A stretch of DNA of 64,000 nucleotides from the NCBI RefSeq assembly GCF_024349785.1, contig NZ_AP018817.1, positions 2,945,501-3,009,500 of the forward strand, written 5' to 3'. The DNA comes from Sphingomonas bisphenolicum. GTDB lineage: Bacteria; Pseudomonadota; Alphaproteobacteria; Sphingomonadales; Sphingomonadaceae. Below, piece after piece: positions 1 to 12,448 of this stretch. The position numbers were made by a program, and so were the translations under genes. Below the pieces are notes generated by a model. It searched no databases and was not told where the DNA came from. It was given only the letters and a program-made list of their open reading frames with translations. Every line of letters starts with the position of its first letter. The first letter of the stretch is position 1.

Positions 1-93
1 CTGCTTCTTTGCCGCCACCGGGGTTGCCACAATCGCCACGGTCGCCGCCAGCGCCGCCATCGGCAGGCGGGAAATCTTGATATCGATGCGCAT
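1..93 (-). CDS. Secreted protein, N-terminal fragment cut by window edge
   Basis: Only the first 31 codons lie in the window. The start is at 93 on the minus strand, with a GGAG-type ribosome binding site upstream. The peptide begins MRIDIKISRLPMAALAATVA and ends in PVAAKKQ, which reads as a Sec signal peptide with an AxA-like cleavage site. The next gene upstream on the same strand is also an exported protein whose mature part starts AAKKEEKK, so the two may be paralogues in one locus. The function cannot be read from this fragment. Confidence 0.6.
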   Translation of the reverse strand, partial: MRIDIKISRLPMAALAATVAIVATPVAAKKQ

Positions 94-125
94 GGGCCGC
101 CCCGGCTCCCCCAGAATAAAGTCAT

Positions 126-160
126 TAAAACCTGTGGGCGCGCGACAACCGCGCGCCCAC
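126..160 (-). terminator. Intrinsic terminator of the TPR gene
   Basis: Positions 134-144 and 150-160 form a perfect 11-bp GC-rich stem with a 5-nt loop. On the minus strand it is followed by AGGTTTTAATG, a short T run. It lies directly downstream of the stop of the TPR gene that ends at 170 and before the next minus-strand gene, so it should end that transcript. Confidence 0.7.
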
Positions 161-169
161 ACCGGCTAA

Positions 170-1444
170 TCAGGCGCCCTTGGTGCCCAGATAGGCAAGC
201 CACAAACCGGCGATCTGCTTGCGCGAACCGGCCTGCACCGCTTCGAACGCGACCTTGGCGCCGGCATTATCGCCGCCCAGTGCCTTGGCGATGCCGAGGC
301 GCGAGTTGATCTCGTCCGCTTCCACGCCGCCCTTCTGCTTGGCCAGTTCGAACATCGCCGCAGCCTTGGCATAGTCGCCATAGCCGAGATAGGCGTCGCC
401 GGTGGCGGCGGCGATCTTGCCGTTGGCGGCCTTTTGCGCGTCGGCCTCAGCAGCGCCCAACGTACTCTTGTCGCCCGCGATCTTTGGCACGGCGGTCTGA
501 TAGACGTCGGCGCCCTGGGTCGCGCTCAGCACGCCCTTGGACCGGCCGGCGTCGATCGCCGACTTGACCTCGCCATAGATGCCGGTCTTCGACGCCATTT
601 CGGCATATTCGGTATAGTCCGCCGCGATGACCAGGCCGCCGGAAATCGACAGGAGACGCAGAACGTCAAGATTTTCGCGGTTCGAAATATTGGGGTTGGC
701 GCGCTGGAACAGGCGCACCAGCGTCCGCAGATTCTGGCCGCTGGGTTCCGCCTGATAGGCCATCTTCGCCCATTCCGTCACGTCGGGCAGCTTGGCCGCC
801 TCCGCGCGGCTGACGCCGATCTGATACCATTGGGCCGGAACCTGCTGCCCCGACGCCTTCATCGCGTCGGCCGCGGCCTTGAGCGCGGTCAGGCCCTGCT
901 GGTTGAAGCCACGCGCCGGCTCGACCGAACCATTGCCGGTGCCGGCCTTGCCGAAATAGGCCTGGGCGATGGTGGGCTGCACCGATTCCGCCTTGTAACC
1001 GGCGGCAAGCGCCGCCTGGCCGCGCTGGATCGCGACGTCGTAATTCTTCGCCTGCATCGCCTGGTCGGCAGCGATCGCGTTGAACTGCCCAGCCTGTTCG
1101 GGCGGGGTCAGGCCGCTGTCGAGCATCTGGTTCAGCGCCTCGCTCTGCAATGCCGTATCCTTGGCGGCGATCGATGTGTTCAGCTTGATCGCGCCAATCT
1201 GATATTTGTCGTCATTGGATGTGGCCTTGCTGTCGGCTTCGGCCAGCGCAGCCTTGGCTCCGGCGAAATCCTGCCCTTCGGCGGCCTTCTGCGCGGTTTG
1301 CAGCGCTTTGATGACGTCGGGCGAAACATTGAGCTTCGGGCCGGCCTTCTTTTCTTCCTTCTTCGCGGCGAAGGCGGGCGCGCTGATCGCGCCGCCGGTC
1401 ATTGCCAAAGCCAGCACGAGCGCCACCGGGGTAACAAAACGCAT
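170..1444 (-). CDS. Exported tetratricopeptide-like repeat protein
   Basis: This protein of about 424 residues starts MRFVTPVALVLALAMTGG and has a signal peptide ending near SAPAFAA, followed by a Lys/Glu-rich stretch. The rest is Ala-rich helical sequence with TPR-like helix pairs (for example DAYLGYGDYAKAAAMFELA) and no catalytic motif. I chose the ATG at 1444 because AGGAG lies 9 nt upstream; the ATG at 1453 abuts that Shine-Dalgarno sequence and the longer in-frame start at 1600 has no support. It is probably a periplasmic scaffold or adaptor. The partner is unknown. The truncated gene downstream is also exported. Confidence 0.85.
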   Translation of the reverse strand: MRFVTPVALVLALAMTGGAISAPAFAAKKEEKKAGPKLNVSPDVIKALQTAQKAAEGQDFAGAKAALAEADSKATSNDDKYQIGAIKLNTSIAAKDTALQSEALNQMLDSGLTPPEQAGQFNAIAADQAMQAKNYDVAIQRGQAALAAGYKAESVQPTIAQAYFGKAGTGNGSVEPARGFNQQGLTALKAAADAMKASGQQVPAQWYQIGVSRAEAAKLPDVTEWAKMAYQAEPSGQNLRTLVRLFQRANPNISNRENLDVLRLLSISGGLVIAADYTEYAEMASKTGIYGEVKSAIDAGRSKGVLSATQGADVYQTAVPKIAGDKSTLGAAEADAQKAANGKIAAATGDAYLGYGDYAKAAAMFELAKQKGGVEADEINSRLGIAKALGGDNAGAKVAFEAVQAGSRKQIAGLWLAYLGTKGA

Positions 1445-1635
1445 GATCCTCATCTCCTTTGCGCGCCTGATTGGGGGACAACAGGCGACCTTTCGCGGTT
1501 GAGCGCCGATTAGGGGGCGGCGCGTGAACGGCCATTGAACAAGCCGATATCGTCGGATTTTGCAACCGTTATACAGCCGCTTCGTTCCACTTGCGAACAT
1601 ATCCCCTCCCCATACCGTCTTGGTTGCACATGCGG

Positions 1636-1651
1636 GCGCGCGTACGCGCGC
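1636..1651. promoter_or_regulatory. 16-bp perfect palindrome in the gyrA upstream region
   Basis: GCGCGCGTACGCGCGC is a perfect 16-bp palindrome about 73 bp before the gyrA start, in the 279-bp gap shared by gyrA and the divergent TPR gene. It could be an operator or simply a CG-rich hairpin in the leader. No known regulator motif fits it. Confidence 0.3.
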
Positions 1652-1723
1652 GAGGGGTGACAGATTTGTTTCGCTCGGCTAGGGGTTGAGTAACAGAATC
1701 CATCCTGAAAAAAGAGAATCGCA

Positions 1724-4398
<2,675 letters not shown>

Positions 4399-4402
<4 letters not shown>

Positions 4403-4746
4403 GCGACCTGTTCGCCTACAAGGTGCTGACGGCGGAGCAATATGACCGGTTCAAGGCCGATGGCGTGTTCAAAGGCGCGCCGATCGATCTGACGGACGGT
4501 TATATCCATATGTCGACCCGCGATCAGGCGGCCGAAACGGTGGCCAGGCATTTTGCCGGGCAGGATCGGCTGGTCATGCTCATGATCGACCTCGCCCCCT
4601 TCGGCGATGCGATCAAATGGGAGGAGTCGCGCGGTGGTGCGCTCTTCCCGCATCTTTATGGCGATCTGCCGATCAGCGCGGTCGCGGGCAAGGTCGTGCT
4701 GCGCATCGGCGACGACGGGCGGCATCAGTTTCCGGCGGGGTTCTGA
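4399..4746 (+). CDS. DUF952 family protein
   Basis: This 115-residue protein has the DUF952 pattern: an N-terminal strand FAYKVLTAEQY, the GYIHMSTRDQ motif in place of the usual GFIHLS, a central WEE, and FPHLYGDL near the C-terminus. The biochemical role of the family is not established; the conserved His and Glu suggest a small enzyme or ligand-binding fold. It overlaps the gyrA stop by 4 bp and has no separate promoter, so it is probably the second gene of a gyrA operon. Confidence 0.85.
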
Positions 4747-5090
4747 GAAGGCAGAAGCGCGGGCTTTTTTGTTCGGGATGGGTGATATCCGGCCGCATTT
4801 CGCCGATTTCGGGCGGGTTTCGGCCTGTTTCGGCGCGAGTCGATCCCGCGGCGCATAAGCCTTTTCAATGGGTTGGCCGGGATATTTCCCGAACTTCTTG
4901 CATATGAGCCATGGGAAATTTTCGCCCGACAGGAAAAATCGGCGTCAGTCGAATGAGTTGACGATGAAAAGAGCCGGGCGGACTTTTATAGGGGTATGCG
5001 CCTGTAGGACAGGCTTTCATTATAGGGAGCGGCTGGCATGGGTAGAGAGCGGACGGTCAGCTTCCAGGTCGGAAGCCCGAAAAAAATGCC

Positions 5091-5208
5091 GTCATGCCAG
5101 CGAAGGCTGGCATCTCAGGCATGGAATACGCTGCGTAAACGGATAGCGAGCTATACGGCCACCATCCCTCTACCGCCGCATGAGATCCCAGCCTTCGCTG
5201 GAGCGACG
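5091..5208. repeat. Inverted pair of GTCAT(G/C)CCAGCGAAGGCTGG palindromes
   Basis: In the 511-bp gene-free stretch 4747-5257, two palindromes of one family face each other. The left is at 5094-5113 (ATGCCAGC, GAAG loop, GCTGGCAT). The right is at 5188-5201 (CCAGC, CTTC, GCTGG), followed by GAGCGACGG, the inverted match of CCGTC at the left edge. About 75 bp separate them. This is a REP/BIME-like arrangement. A related pair lies in the coding sequence at 56968-57049. I see no supported gene elsewhere in the gap; short open frames there are largely read through the palindromes. Confidence 0.75.
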
Positions 5209-5257
5209 GCTATGGGGCAAGCTGAAATGGCCATCATAGATTCCCTTCTGGACGTCA

Positions 5258-6385
5258 TCAGCCTCTCCCCGCCCTTGCCATCCGTACGACGCGCCGGCCC
5301 GCCATCCAATAATCCCAGCCGCCCCATCTGACCCTGCGTGATGTCGCCGCCTTCAGTTGTACCGCCAGATGCGCCCATGTCACCGCGAACGGCAGGGCCA
5401 TGTCCCACCATAGCGAGCGGCGGGCGATACGGGCCTGATCCGGTTCCAGCACCCGCGCCACGATCGACAGCCGCGCCAGCGCCCGGCCCCAGGCCGCGCC
5501 ATAGCCGATCGCCACTGCCGGCCAGCCGCCCCAAATCAAAGCCCAGCCCCACGCCGTCGACTGGATCGCAACAGCGCCGGTCGCGAGCGCCCACATGCCA
5601 GCGCTGTTGGTGACGACATGCCGATATTGGCGCACGCCAAAGCCCAGCAGATCGGCAGCCTTCCCATCCAGCGGACTGGCCACCAACAGATCGCGCACCG
5701 GCCGCAGCCGCAGCTTGGCGCGCCATCCGGCCAGCCCGATCGTCATATCGTCCGACAGCCGCCCCGCCAGCGCCCGGCCGAGGTCGAGCCGGTCCGCGAC
5801 GTCCCGCGTCATCGCCATCGCCCCGCCCCAGGGCATGGTCGCGCTGGCGAAACGGGGCAGCGTCGCCAACTGCATCTCCACCGCGCCGACCAGCGCTGCC
5901 AGGCCGCTGCCCTCCGGCAACAGCATCCGATAGCCCGTCGCGATATCCGCCTTGCCCCGCACCAGCGGGAAGAGCAGCCGCCCGACCAGCCGCGCCGGCG
6001 GCTCTATGTCGGCGTCGATGAAGACCAGATAGCGATCGTCCGGCCGCAACGCCCGCAGCGCCGCGCGCAGCTTATGGACCTTCTGGCCCTCATCCTGCGC
6101 CACCCCGGCCGCGACCACCTGCGCCCAATCGCCTTCCCGCGCCGCCAGCGCATTGGCGGCAGGGCAGTTACCCGATGTCGCCAGCAGCAAGCGGAACGGC
6201 GCGTTCTGCGCCTTCAGCCGGGCGATCAGGTCCGGCCCGCCATCCCAGTCGTCGCGGACGCTCAGGATAAGCACGACATCCGCAGGCGCTTCCTCCTGCC
6301 GGTCCTTCGGCAGGTTCCGCCAATAATTGGCGACGCCCAGCACGGTCAGCGCCTGCAATCCGAACCAGACCCACAGCATTATCAC
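5258..6385 (-). CDS. Ceramide-glucosyltransferase-like GT21 family glycosyltransferase
   Basis: This 375-residue protein has an N-terminal membrane helix (MIMLWVWFGLQALTVLGVA), a GT-A domain with the DxD motif in YLVFIDADIEPP, the acceptor-site motif GGAMAMTR, the acidic motif RLSDDMTIG, and RQYRH where ceramide glucosyltransferases have (Q/R)xxRW. Further membrane segments follow. Sphingomonads carry glycosphingolipids in place of lipopolysaccharide, so transfer of a hexose or hexuronic acid to ceramide at the inner membrane is a fitting role, but the substrate is inferred. It is divergent from an LpxL-like acyltransferase, with 53 bp between the starts. Confidence 0.75.
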   Translation of the reverse strand: MIMLWVWFGLQALTVLGVANYWRNLPKDRQEEAPADVVLILSVRDDWDGGPDLIARLKAQNAPFRLLLATSGNCPAANALAAREGDWAQVVAAGVAQDEGQKVHKLRAALRALRPDDRYLVFIDADIEPPARLVGRLLFPLVRGKADIATGYRMLLPEGSGLAALVGAVEMQLATLPRFASATMPWGGAMAMTRDVADRLDLGRALAGRLSDDMTIGLAGWRAKLRLRPVRDLLVASPLDGKAADLLGFGVRQYRHVVTNSAGMWALATGAVAIQSTAWGWALIWGGWPAVAIGYGAAWGRALARLSIVARVLEPDQARIARRSLWWDMALPFAVTWAHLAVQLKAATSRRVRWGGWDYWMAGRRVVRMARAGRG

Positions 6386-6438
6386 AAGCGCCTACGCCCT
6401 CTTTACCGTCATGTCCGCTGCTGTATGACGCTTGGCCG

Positions 6439-7323
6439 ATGCTCTCCAACCCCTTTCTCTTCTTCCTGATGCGCACCCTGCCCGCGCCGGTCGCGTCCTG
6501 GCTCGGCGGCTGGCTGTCGGCCCATGTCGCGCGGCGCACCATGAAACTGCGCGATGCGCGCGCGCGCGCCAACCTGGCCCTGCTGCGTCCCGACCTGCCC
6601 GAAGCGGACCGGGAGGCGATATTGACGCGACGCTGGACGAACATCGGCCGCACCATGGCCGAACTCGCCAATATCGACCGGCTGGTGAACGACGCCCATG
6701 TGACCGTGGTCGATCAGCCGGGCTATAAGGCGGTGCTGGACGGTCCCGGCCCGATGGTGGCCTTCACCTGTCATCTCGGCAATTGGGATCTGCTCGCCGC
6801 CTATATCAAATGGTCGACCGACCGTCCGGGCCTGGGCGTCTATGAAGACCCCGAAGATCCCAAAATCGCCGCCCAGCTCAAGAAGGCGCGCTCCAGCTAC
6901 ATGGGCGAGGCGATCGGCGGCGGCGGCGCGGCGCGGGGCGTGCTCAAGCATTTGACCCAGAAGGACCGGGCGACGCTCTATATCCTGGCCGACGAACGGC
7001 GCGATCGGCAGGTCTGGTTCCCCACCTTCGGCCGGCCGATCGAGCCGTCGGGCAACCTGTCGATCGCGCTGCGTCTGGCACGCAAAGTCGGCGCACGCTT
7101 CCTGCCCTTCTACCTGCTGCGCACCAGCGGCCCGCATTTCGACCTCCACTGGCATCCCCCGCTCGACCCTGTGACGATGAGCGATGCCGAGATCGTCGCC
7201 GTCCTCGATCGTTTTTTGGGGGACGCCTGCATCGCCCAAGCCGACCAGTGGCTGGGCCTGCATGACATGGACCTGACCCAGGACGCTACGCCGCTGCCGC
7301 CATCGCTCCAGCCGGACATGTGA
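6439..7323 (+). CDS. LpxL/HtrB-like lysophospholipid acyltransferase
   Basis: This 294-residue protein belongs to the lipid A acyltransferase (LABLAT) family. The catalytic Hx4D motif is HLGNWD at residues 112-117, and the distal ILADERRDRQVWFPTFGRPI segment is also typical. It probably transfers an acyl chain onto a membrane lipid at the cytoplasmic face. In LPS producers the family makes hexa-acyl lipid A; sphingomonads are known for glycosphingolipids instead, so the acceptor here is open (ornithine lipid, lysophospholipid or sphingolipid). It sits next to a ceramide-glucosyltransferase-like gene and just before trpF. Confidence 0.85.
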   Translation: MLSNPFLFFLMRTLPAPVASWLGGWLSAHVARRTMKLRDARARANLALLRPDLPEADREAILTRRWTNIGRTMAELANIDRLVNDAHVTVVDQPGYKAVLDGPGPMVAFTCHLGNWDLLAAYIKWSTDRPGLGVYEDPEDPKIAAQLKKARSSYMGEAIGGGGAARGVLKHLTQKDRATLYILADERRDRQVWFPTFGRPIEPSGNLSIALRLARKVGARFLPFYLLRTSGPHFDLHWHPPLDPVTMSDAEIVAVLDRFLGDACIAQADQWLGLHDMDLTQDATPLPPSLQPDM

Positions 7324-7355
7324 CTTGGCGGCCTATCCCCGCTAAAGCCCGCTCC

Positions 7356-8000
7356 ATGTCCCGACTCGCGATCAAGATTTGCGGCCTGTCCACGCCCGAA
7401 ACGGTGGGCGCGGCAGTCAGCGCCGGGGCGAGCCATGTCGGCTTCGTCCATTTTGCCAAAAGTCCGCGCCATGTGGAGGCCGAGCAGATTCGCGGCCTCG
7501 CCGCCCACGCCCCCGCCCATATCGAAAAGGTCGCGGTCGTCGTCGATCCGACTGACGAGATGCTGGGCGAATTGGTCGGCACCGGCGCGATCACCGCGCT
7601 GCAACTGCATGGCAAGGAAAGCCCGCAGCGCGTCGCCGCCATCCGCCAGCGGTTCGGCCTGCCGGTGTGGAAAGCGATAGCGGTCAAGACCCGCGCCGAT
7701 ATCGACGGTGCCAGCGCCTATGCCGGTGCCGCCGACCGGCTGTTGTTCGACGCCAAGACGCCCGACGGCGCGGCCCTGCCCGGCGGCATGGGCCTGCGTT
7801 TCGACTGGACGCTGCTGCGCGGCCTGGCCGTCCCGGCGCCATGGGGGCTTTCGGGCGGGCTTGGGATCGACAATGTCCTGGAGGCGATCCGCATCACCGG
7901 CGCGCCGCTGATCGACATTTCGTCCGGCGTCGAAAGCGCGCCCGGCATCAAGAGTGTGGACAAGATCATGGCCTTCTGCAAAGCGGTTCAGCCATGTTGA
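7356..8000 (+). CDS. trpF: Phosphoribosylanthranilate isomerase
   Basis: TrpF catalyses the Amadori rearrangement of phosphoribosylanthranilate in tryptophan synthesis. The protein is about 214 residues, a normal TIM-barrel length. The N-terminal KICGL holds the catalytic Cys, and the phosphate-binding GLSGGLGIDNV and SSGVES segments lie near the C-terminus. I start at ATG 7356 because MSRLAIKICGL fits the family; an in-frame GTG at 7320 overlapping the previous stop would add 12 atypical residues. It is followed by trpB, trpA, accD and folC in the usual alphaproteobacterial order. Confidence 0.95.
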   Translation: MSRLAIKICGLSTPETVGAAVSAGASHVGFVHFAKSPRHVEAEQIRGLAAHAPAHIEKVAVVVDPTDEMLGELVGTGAITALQLHGKESPQRVAAIRQRFGLPVWKAIAVKTRADIDGASAYAGAADRLLFDAKTPDGAALPGGMGLRFDWTLLRGLAVPAPWGLSGGLGIDNVLEAIRITGAPLIDISSGVESAPGIKSVDKIMAFCKAVQPC

Positions 8001-8099
8001 CGCTGAACGCCCCTGCCATGCGCATCGAAGGACGATGGCGCTGATCGCTTCTCTCAGAACCGAAGCGAACGCCCCATCTGTCCCGGAAAGACCGACATC

Positions 8100-9356
8100 A
8101 TGACTGACACCCTATCCTTGCCCAACAGCCTGCGATCGCAGCCCGACGCCAGCGGCCATTTCGGTGCGTTCGGCGGCCGCTACGTCGCCGAAACGCTGAT
8201 GCCGCTGATCCTGGAACTGGAAAAGGTCTATAAGACCGCCAAGGCCGATCCCGCCTTCGACGCCGAGTTCGCCGAACTGCTGCGCTCCTATGTCGGCCGC
8301 CCAAATCCGCTCTATTATGCCGAGCGGCTGACCGAGGCGCTGCGCGCCAAGGCGCAACCGGGCCCAAATGGAGAAAAGAGGGGCGCGAAAATCTACCTGA
8401 AGCGCGAAGAGCTGAACCATACCGGCGCGCACAAGATCAACAATTGCATCGGCCAAGCGCTGCTCGCCCGTCGCATGGGCAAGAAGAAGGTCATCGCCGA
8501 AACCGGCGCGGGCCAGCATGGCGTCGCCACCGCGACCGTCGCCGCCCTGTTCGGCATGGAATGCAAGATCTTCATGGGCGCCAAGGACGTCGAGCGGCAG
8601 AAGCCCAACGTCTTCCGCATGAAGCTGCTGGGCGCGGAAGTCATCCCGGTCCATTCGGGGTCGTCCACGCTCAAGGATTCGATGAACGACGCCCTGCGCT
8701 ACTGGGTGTCGAACGTCCACGACACCTTCTACATCATCGGCACGGCCGCGGGTCCGCACCCCTATCCCGAACTGGTGCGCGACTTCCAGTCGATCATCGG
8801 CAAGGAAACCCGCGCGCAGATCATGGAGGCCGAAGGTCGCCTGCCCGACCTGCTGATCGCCCCGGTCGGCGGTGGCTCCAACGCGATCGGACTGTTCCAT
8901 CCGTTCCTGGACGATCCCGACGTCGCAATGATCGGCGTGGAAGCGGCCGGCGAAGGGCTGGACAAGAAACATGCCGCCTCGCTGGCCGGGGGCGCGTCGG
9001 GCATATTGCACGGCAACCGCACCTATCTGCTCCAGGACGAGGACGGCCAGATCACCGAAGCGCACAGCATTTCCGCTGGTCTCGACTATCCCGGCATCGG
9101 CCCGGAACATAGCTGGCTGCACGAAATCGGCCGGGTCAAATATATGCCGATCAGGGATGACGAGGCGCTGACCAGTTTCCAGACGCTCAGCAAACTGGAA
9201 GGCATCATCCCCGCGCTCGAATCCGCCCACGCCGTTGCGGCCGCCGAGCAGGTCGCGCCGACGCTGGACGCGGACAAGATCATCGTCGTCAACCTTTCCG
9301 GCCGGGGGGACAAGGATATCTTCACCGTCGCCGATGCGCTGGGAGTGGAGATGTGA
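8100..9356 (+). CDS. trpB: Tryptophan synthase beta chain
   Basis: TrpB is the PLP enzyme that joins indole and serine to give tryptophan, in an alpha2-beta2 complex with TrpA. The 418-residue protein starts [15 protein letters not shown]. It shows [12 protein letters not shown], the PLP lysine in [10 protein letters not shown], and the phosphate-binding loop GGGSNAIG. It is 99 bp downstream of trpF and overlaps or abuts trpA, in line with balanced alpha and beta production. Confidence 0.98.
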   Translation: MTDTLSLPNSLRSQPDASGHFGAFGGRYVAETLMPLILELEKVYKTAKADPAFDAEFAELLRSYVGRPNPLYYAERLTEALRAKAQPGPNGEKRGAKIYLKREELNHTGAHKINNCIGQALLARRMGKKKVIAETGAGQHGVATATVAALFGMECKIFMGAKDVERQKPNVFRMKLLGAEVIPVHSGSSTLKDSMNDALRYWVSNVHDTFYIIGTAAGPHPYPELVRDFQSIIGKETRAQIMEAEGRLPDLLIAPVGGGSNAIGLFHPFLDDPDVAMIGVEAAGEGLDKKHAASLAGGASGILHGNRTYLLQDEDGQITEAHSISAGLDYPGIGPEHSWLHEIGRVKYMPIRDDEALTSFQTLSKLEGIIPALESAHAVAAAEQVAPTLDADKIIVVNLSGRGDKDIFTVADALGVEM

Positions 9357-9358
9357 CT

Positions 9359-10168
9359 ATGGATCGCCTCTCCACCCGCTTCGCCGCCTGCAAGGCGCAG
9401 GGCCGCGCCGCGCTCATCACCTTCGTGACCGCCGGTGATCCCGACGTCGGCGCGACCCCCGCCATCCTCGAGGCGCTGGTCGCAGGGGGGGCTGACATCA
9501 TCGAGCTGGGCATGCCCTTCACCGACCCGATGGCCGATGGCCCGGCGATCGAACTGGCGAACCTGCGCAGCCTGGGGTCGGGCACGAAGACGAAGCACAT
9601 CTTCGCCCTCGCCGCCGATTTCCGGGCGCGCCACCCCGATACGCCCTTGGTGCTGATGGGCTATGCCAATCCGATGCTGATCCGCGGCGCCGACTGGTTC
9701 GCCGAACAGTGCAAGGCGGCCGGCGTCGATGGCGTCATTTGCGTCGATATTCCGCCGGAAGAAGATGCCGAGATCGGCCCCGCCCTGCGCGCGGCCGGCG
9801 TTCACTTGATCCGCCTCGCCACCCCCACGACCGACGCGGCGCGCCTGCCCGCAGTGCTCGATGGCGCCAGCGGCTTCCTCTACCATGTCTCGGTCGCGGG
9901 CATCACCGGCAAGCAGTCGGCGGCACAGGCCAATATCGAGATCGCCGTCAACAAGCTGAAGGCCGCCACCAAGCTGCCGATCGCCGTCGGGTTCGGCGTG
10001 CGCGGACCGGAACAGGCCGCCGCCATCGGCCGGATCGCCGACGGCGTGGTCGTCGGCTCCGCCATCGTCGATATCATCGGGTCGCATGGCGATGCCGCCG
10101 CGCCCTTCGTCCAGGACTTTGTCGCCACGCTGCGCGACGCCCTTCATATTCGGGAGACCGCCGCATGA
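9359..10168 (+). CDS. trpA: Tryptophan synthase alpha chain
   Basis: TrpA cleaves indole-3-glycerol phosphate and channels indole to TrpB. It has about 269 residues. The catalytic Glu and Asp are in [15 protein letters not shown], with a C-terminal phosphate site in [10 protein letters not shown]. The ATG at 9359 has GGAG 8 nt upstream; a GTG at 9353 that overlaps the trpB stop is a workable alternative adding two residues. The 3' end overlaps accD by 4 bp. Confidence 0.96.
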   Translation: MDRLSTRFAACKAQGRAALITFVTAGDPDVGATPAILEALVAGGADIIELGMPFTDPMADGPAIELANLRSLGSGTKTKHIFALAADFRARHPDTPLVLMGYANPMLIRGADWFAEQCKAAGVDGVICVDIPPEEDAEIGPALRAAGVHLIRLATPTTDAARLPAVLDGASGFLYHVSVAGITGKQSAAQANIEIAVNKLKAATKLPIAVGFGVRGPEQAAAIGRIADGVVVGSAIVDIIGSHGDAAAPFVQDFVATLRDALHIRETAA

Positions 10169-11013
10169 GCTGGATCAACCGCGTTCGTAACGCCCTGCCT
10201 TTCACCAAGAAGGAAAGCACCGCCGAAACGCTGTGGCACAAATGCCCGTCTTGCCACGAGATGATCTTCATCAAGGAATGGGAAGAGAATCTGTCGGTCT
10301 GCCCACGGTGCGACCATCATGGCCGCATCGGTCCGTCGGAACGGTTCGAACAGATATTGGACGCCGGCTTCATCCTGCTGCCGACGCCGCAAGTGCAGGA
10401 AGATCCGCTCAAATTCCGTGATAGCAAGCGCTATCCCGACCGGATCAAGGCCGCCCGCGCGGCGACCGGGGACCAGGACGCCCTCATCAACGCGCGAGGC
10501 GCGATCGATGATGTGCCGCTGGTGATGGGCGTACAAAATTTCGCCTTCATGGGCGGGTCCATGGGCATGGGCGTGGGCGCGGCCTTCATCCAGGGCGTCA
10601 ACGATGCGATCGCCCATAAATGCCCCTATGTCATCTTCACCGCCGCCGGCGGCGCACGGATGCAGGAGGGTATTCTCTCCCTGATGCAGATGCCGCGCGC
10701 GACCGTGGCGATCCAGAAGCTGCATGCCGCGGGCCTGCCCTATATCGTCGTGCTGACCGATCCGACCACCGGCGGCGTGACGGCCAGCTACGCCATGCTG
10801 GGCGATATCCAGATGTCCGAACCCAATGCGCTGATCGGCTTCGCGGGCCAGCGCGTGATCGAAAGCACGATCCGCGAAAAGCTGCCCGAAGGCTTCCAGC
10901 GCGCCGAATATCTGCTGGACCATGGCATGATCGACATGGTCGTCCATCGCGGCGAACTGCGCGACACGCTGGCGCGTGTGATCGGCTATCTGACGCCCCG
11001 CGCGGCGGATTGA
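10165..11013 (+). CDS. accD: Acetyl-CoA carboxylase carboxyltransferase subunit beta
   Basis: AccD is the beta subunit of the carboxyltransferase that makes malonyl-CoA for fatty-acid synthesis. The 282-residue protein opens with a four-Cys zinc ribbon (CPSC at residues 28-31, CPRC about 16 residues later) and has the crotonase-fold carboxyltransferase core ([33 protein letters not shown]). The start ATG at 10165 overlaps the trpA stop as ATGA. The trpA-accD-folC order is the classic alphaproteobacterial arrangement. Confidence 0.98.
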   Translation: MSWINRVRNALPFTKKESTAETLWHKCPSCHEMIFIKEWEENLSVCPRCDHHGRIGPSERFEQILDAGFILLPTPQVQEDPLKFRDSKRYPDRIKAARAATGDQDALINARGAIDDVPLVMGVQNFAFMGGSMGMGVGAAFIQGVNDAIAHKCPYVIFTAAGGARMQEGILSLMQMPRATVAIQKLHAAGLPYIVVLTDPTTGGVTASYAMLGDIQMSEPNALIGFAGQRVIESTIREKLPEGFQRAEYLLDHGMIDMVVHRGELRDTLARVIGYLTPRAAD

Positions 11014-11047
11014 ACCAGCGCTCGCGCTAAAGGGGAACGGGCGCGCC

Positions 11048-12382
11048 ATGGCTGACCATGCGGTTTCGGACGATGCACAAGTGCAGGCGCAACTCGACCG
11101 GCTCTGGTCGCTCTCGCCCGGCGCGGACATATTGGGGCTGGAACGCATCACCCGGTTGCTGGAGCGGCTGGGCGATCCGCACCGCGCCCTGCCCCCCGTC
11201 TTCCATGTCGCGGGCACCAACGGCAAGGGATCGACTTGCGCCTTCCTGCGCGCCGCGATGGAGGCGGACGGCAAGACCGTCCATGTTTTCACCTCCCCCC
11301 ATCTGGTGCGCTTCAACGAACGCATCCGCGTGTCGGGCCAGCTCATTTCCGACGCGCTGCTCGCGCGTTATCTTGAACGGGTTCTCGATATCGCGGAAGG
11401 CGTCAACGCCAGCTTCTTCGAGGTAACGACGGCCGCCGCCTTCCTGGCTTTCGCCGAACATCCTGCGGACGCCTGCATCATCGAAGTGGGCCTGGGCGGC
11501 CGGCTCGACGCGACCAATGTCATCGTCGACCCGGCGGTATGCGGCATCGCCCAGCTCGGCATCGACCATCAGGCCTTTCTCGGCGACACGCTGGCCCAGA
11601 TCGCCGCCGAAAAGGCCGGCATCGCCAAGGCCGGCGCAGCGCTGGTGACGCAGCGCTACGCCGAATCGCTCTTCCCCGTCATCATGGACGCGGCCGCGAA
11701 GGCGCCCACGCGCTGGATCGGACAGGGCGACGCCTGGGACGCCGCCGTCTATCGCGACCGGCTGCATTATCGCGACGAACAGGGGCGGCTGGAAACGCCA
11801 CTGCCGCGCCTGGCCGGGGCGCATCAGGTCCAGAATGCCGCGCTCGCTTTCGCCATGCTACGCCATCAGGACGCGGTGCCCTTGTCCGAGGCCGCGCTCA
11901 AGGCCGCGCCGCTCTGGGCGCATTGGCCGGCGCGATTGCAGCGACTGGACCGGGGGCCATTGTTGGACGCCCTGCCGCAGGACGCCACCGCCTGGCTCGA
12001 TGGCGGGCATAATGCCGGCGCGGGCGAGGCGATCGGCGCCTTCTTCACCACAGACCGGCTGGAGGGGCACAAGCTCCATCTCGTCATCGGCATGTTGGCG
12101 AACAAGGAAGTGGACGCCTTCCTCGCCCCCTTCGCGGGCAAGATCGCGCATATCCATGCGCTCCCGGTGCCGGGCCACGACCATCATCCGGCCGATCGCT
12201 TCACGGCCATCGCCGCCAAATGGGGCATCGGTTGCACCGCCCATGATGACGCGCGCCAGGCCATCGCTGCAATTGCCGCAGAGTGCGCGGCTTCCGGCGA
12301 CGACGCGCCCAAGCTGCTGATCGGCGGTTCGCTCTATCTGGCCGGCGAAATTTTGCGACTGAACGAGCAATTGCCCGACTGA
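11048..12382 (+). CDS. folC: Bifunctional dihydrofolate/folylpolyglutamate synthase
   Basis: FolC adds glutamate to dihydropteroate and to folates using ATP. It has 444 residues. The Mur-ligase-like P-loop is HVAGTNGKGST, the substrate segment SPHLVRFNERIR follows, and GLGGRLDATNV and the WLDGGHNAGA segment of the C-terminal domain are all present. A GGGG-rich ribosome binding site precedes the ATG at 11048, 34 bp after accD, so it is probably in the same operon. Confidence 0.97.
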   Translation: MADHAVSDDAQVQAQLDRLWSLSPGADILGLERITRLLERLGDPHRALPPVFHVAGTNGKGSTCAFLRAAMEADGKTVHVFTSPHLVRFNERIRVSGQLISDALLARYLERVLDIAEGVNASFFEVTTAAAFLAFAEHPADACIIEVGLGGRLDATNVIVDPAVCGIAQLGIDHQAFLGDTLAQIAAEKAGIAKAGAALVTQRYAESLFPVIMDAAAKAPTRWIGQGDAWDAAVYRDRLHYRDEQGRLETPLPRLAGAHQVQNAALAFAMLRHQDAVPLSEAALKAAPLWAHWPARLQRLDRGPLLDALPQDATAWLDGGHNAGAGEAIGAFFTTDRLEGHKLHLVIGMLANKEVDAFLAPFAGKIAHIHALPVPGHDHHPADRFTAIAAKWGIGCTAHDDARQAIAAIAAECAASGDDAPKLLIGGSLYLAGEILRLNEQLPD

Positions 12383-12448
12383 ATAGACTTGCGACTGACT
12401 CGCAATAGCGTAGGATGAGCCTCTGACCTATGCAGAAGGCGCGATTCT

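Noticed and set aside
4868..5146. 92-codon open frame in the gap after DUF952
   Set aside because: Partly a translation of the palindromic repeat (HASEGWHLRHG); no ribosome binding site or family.
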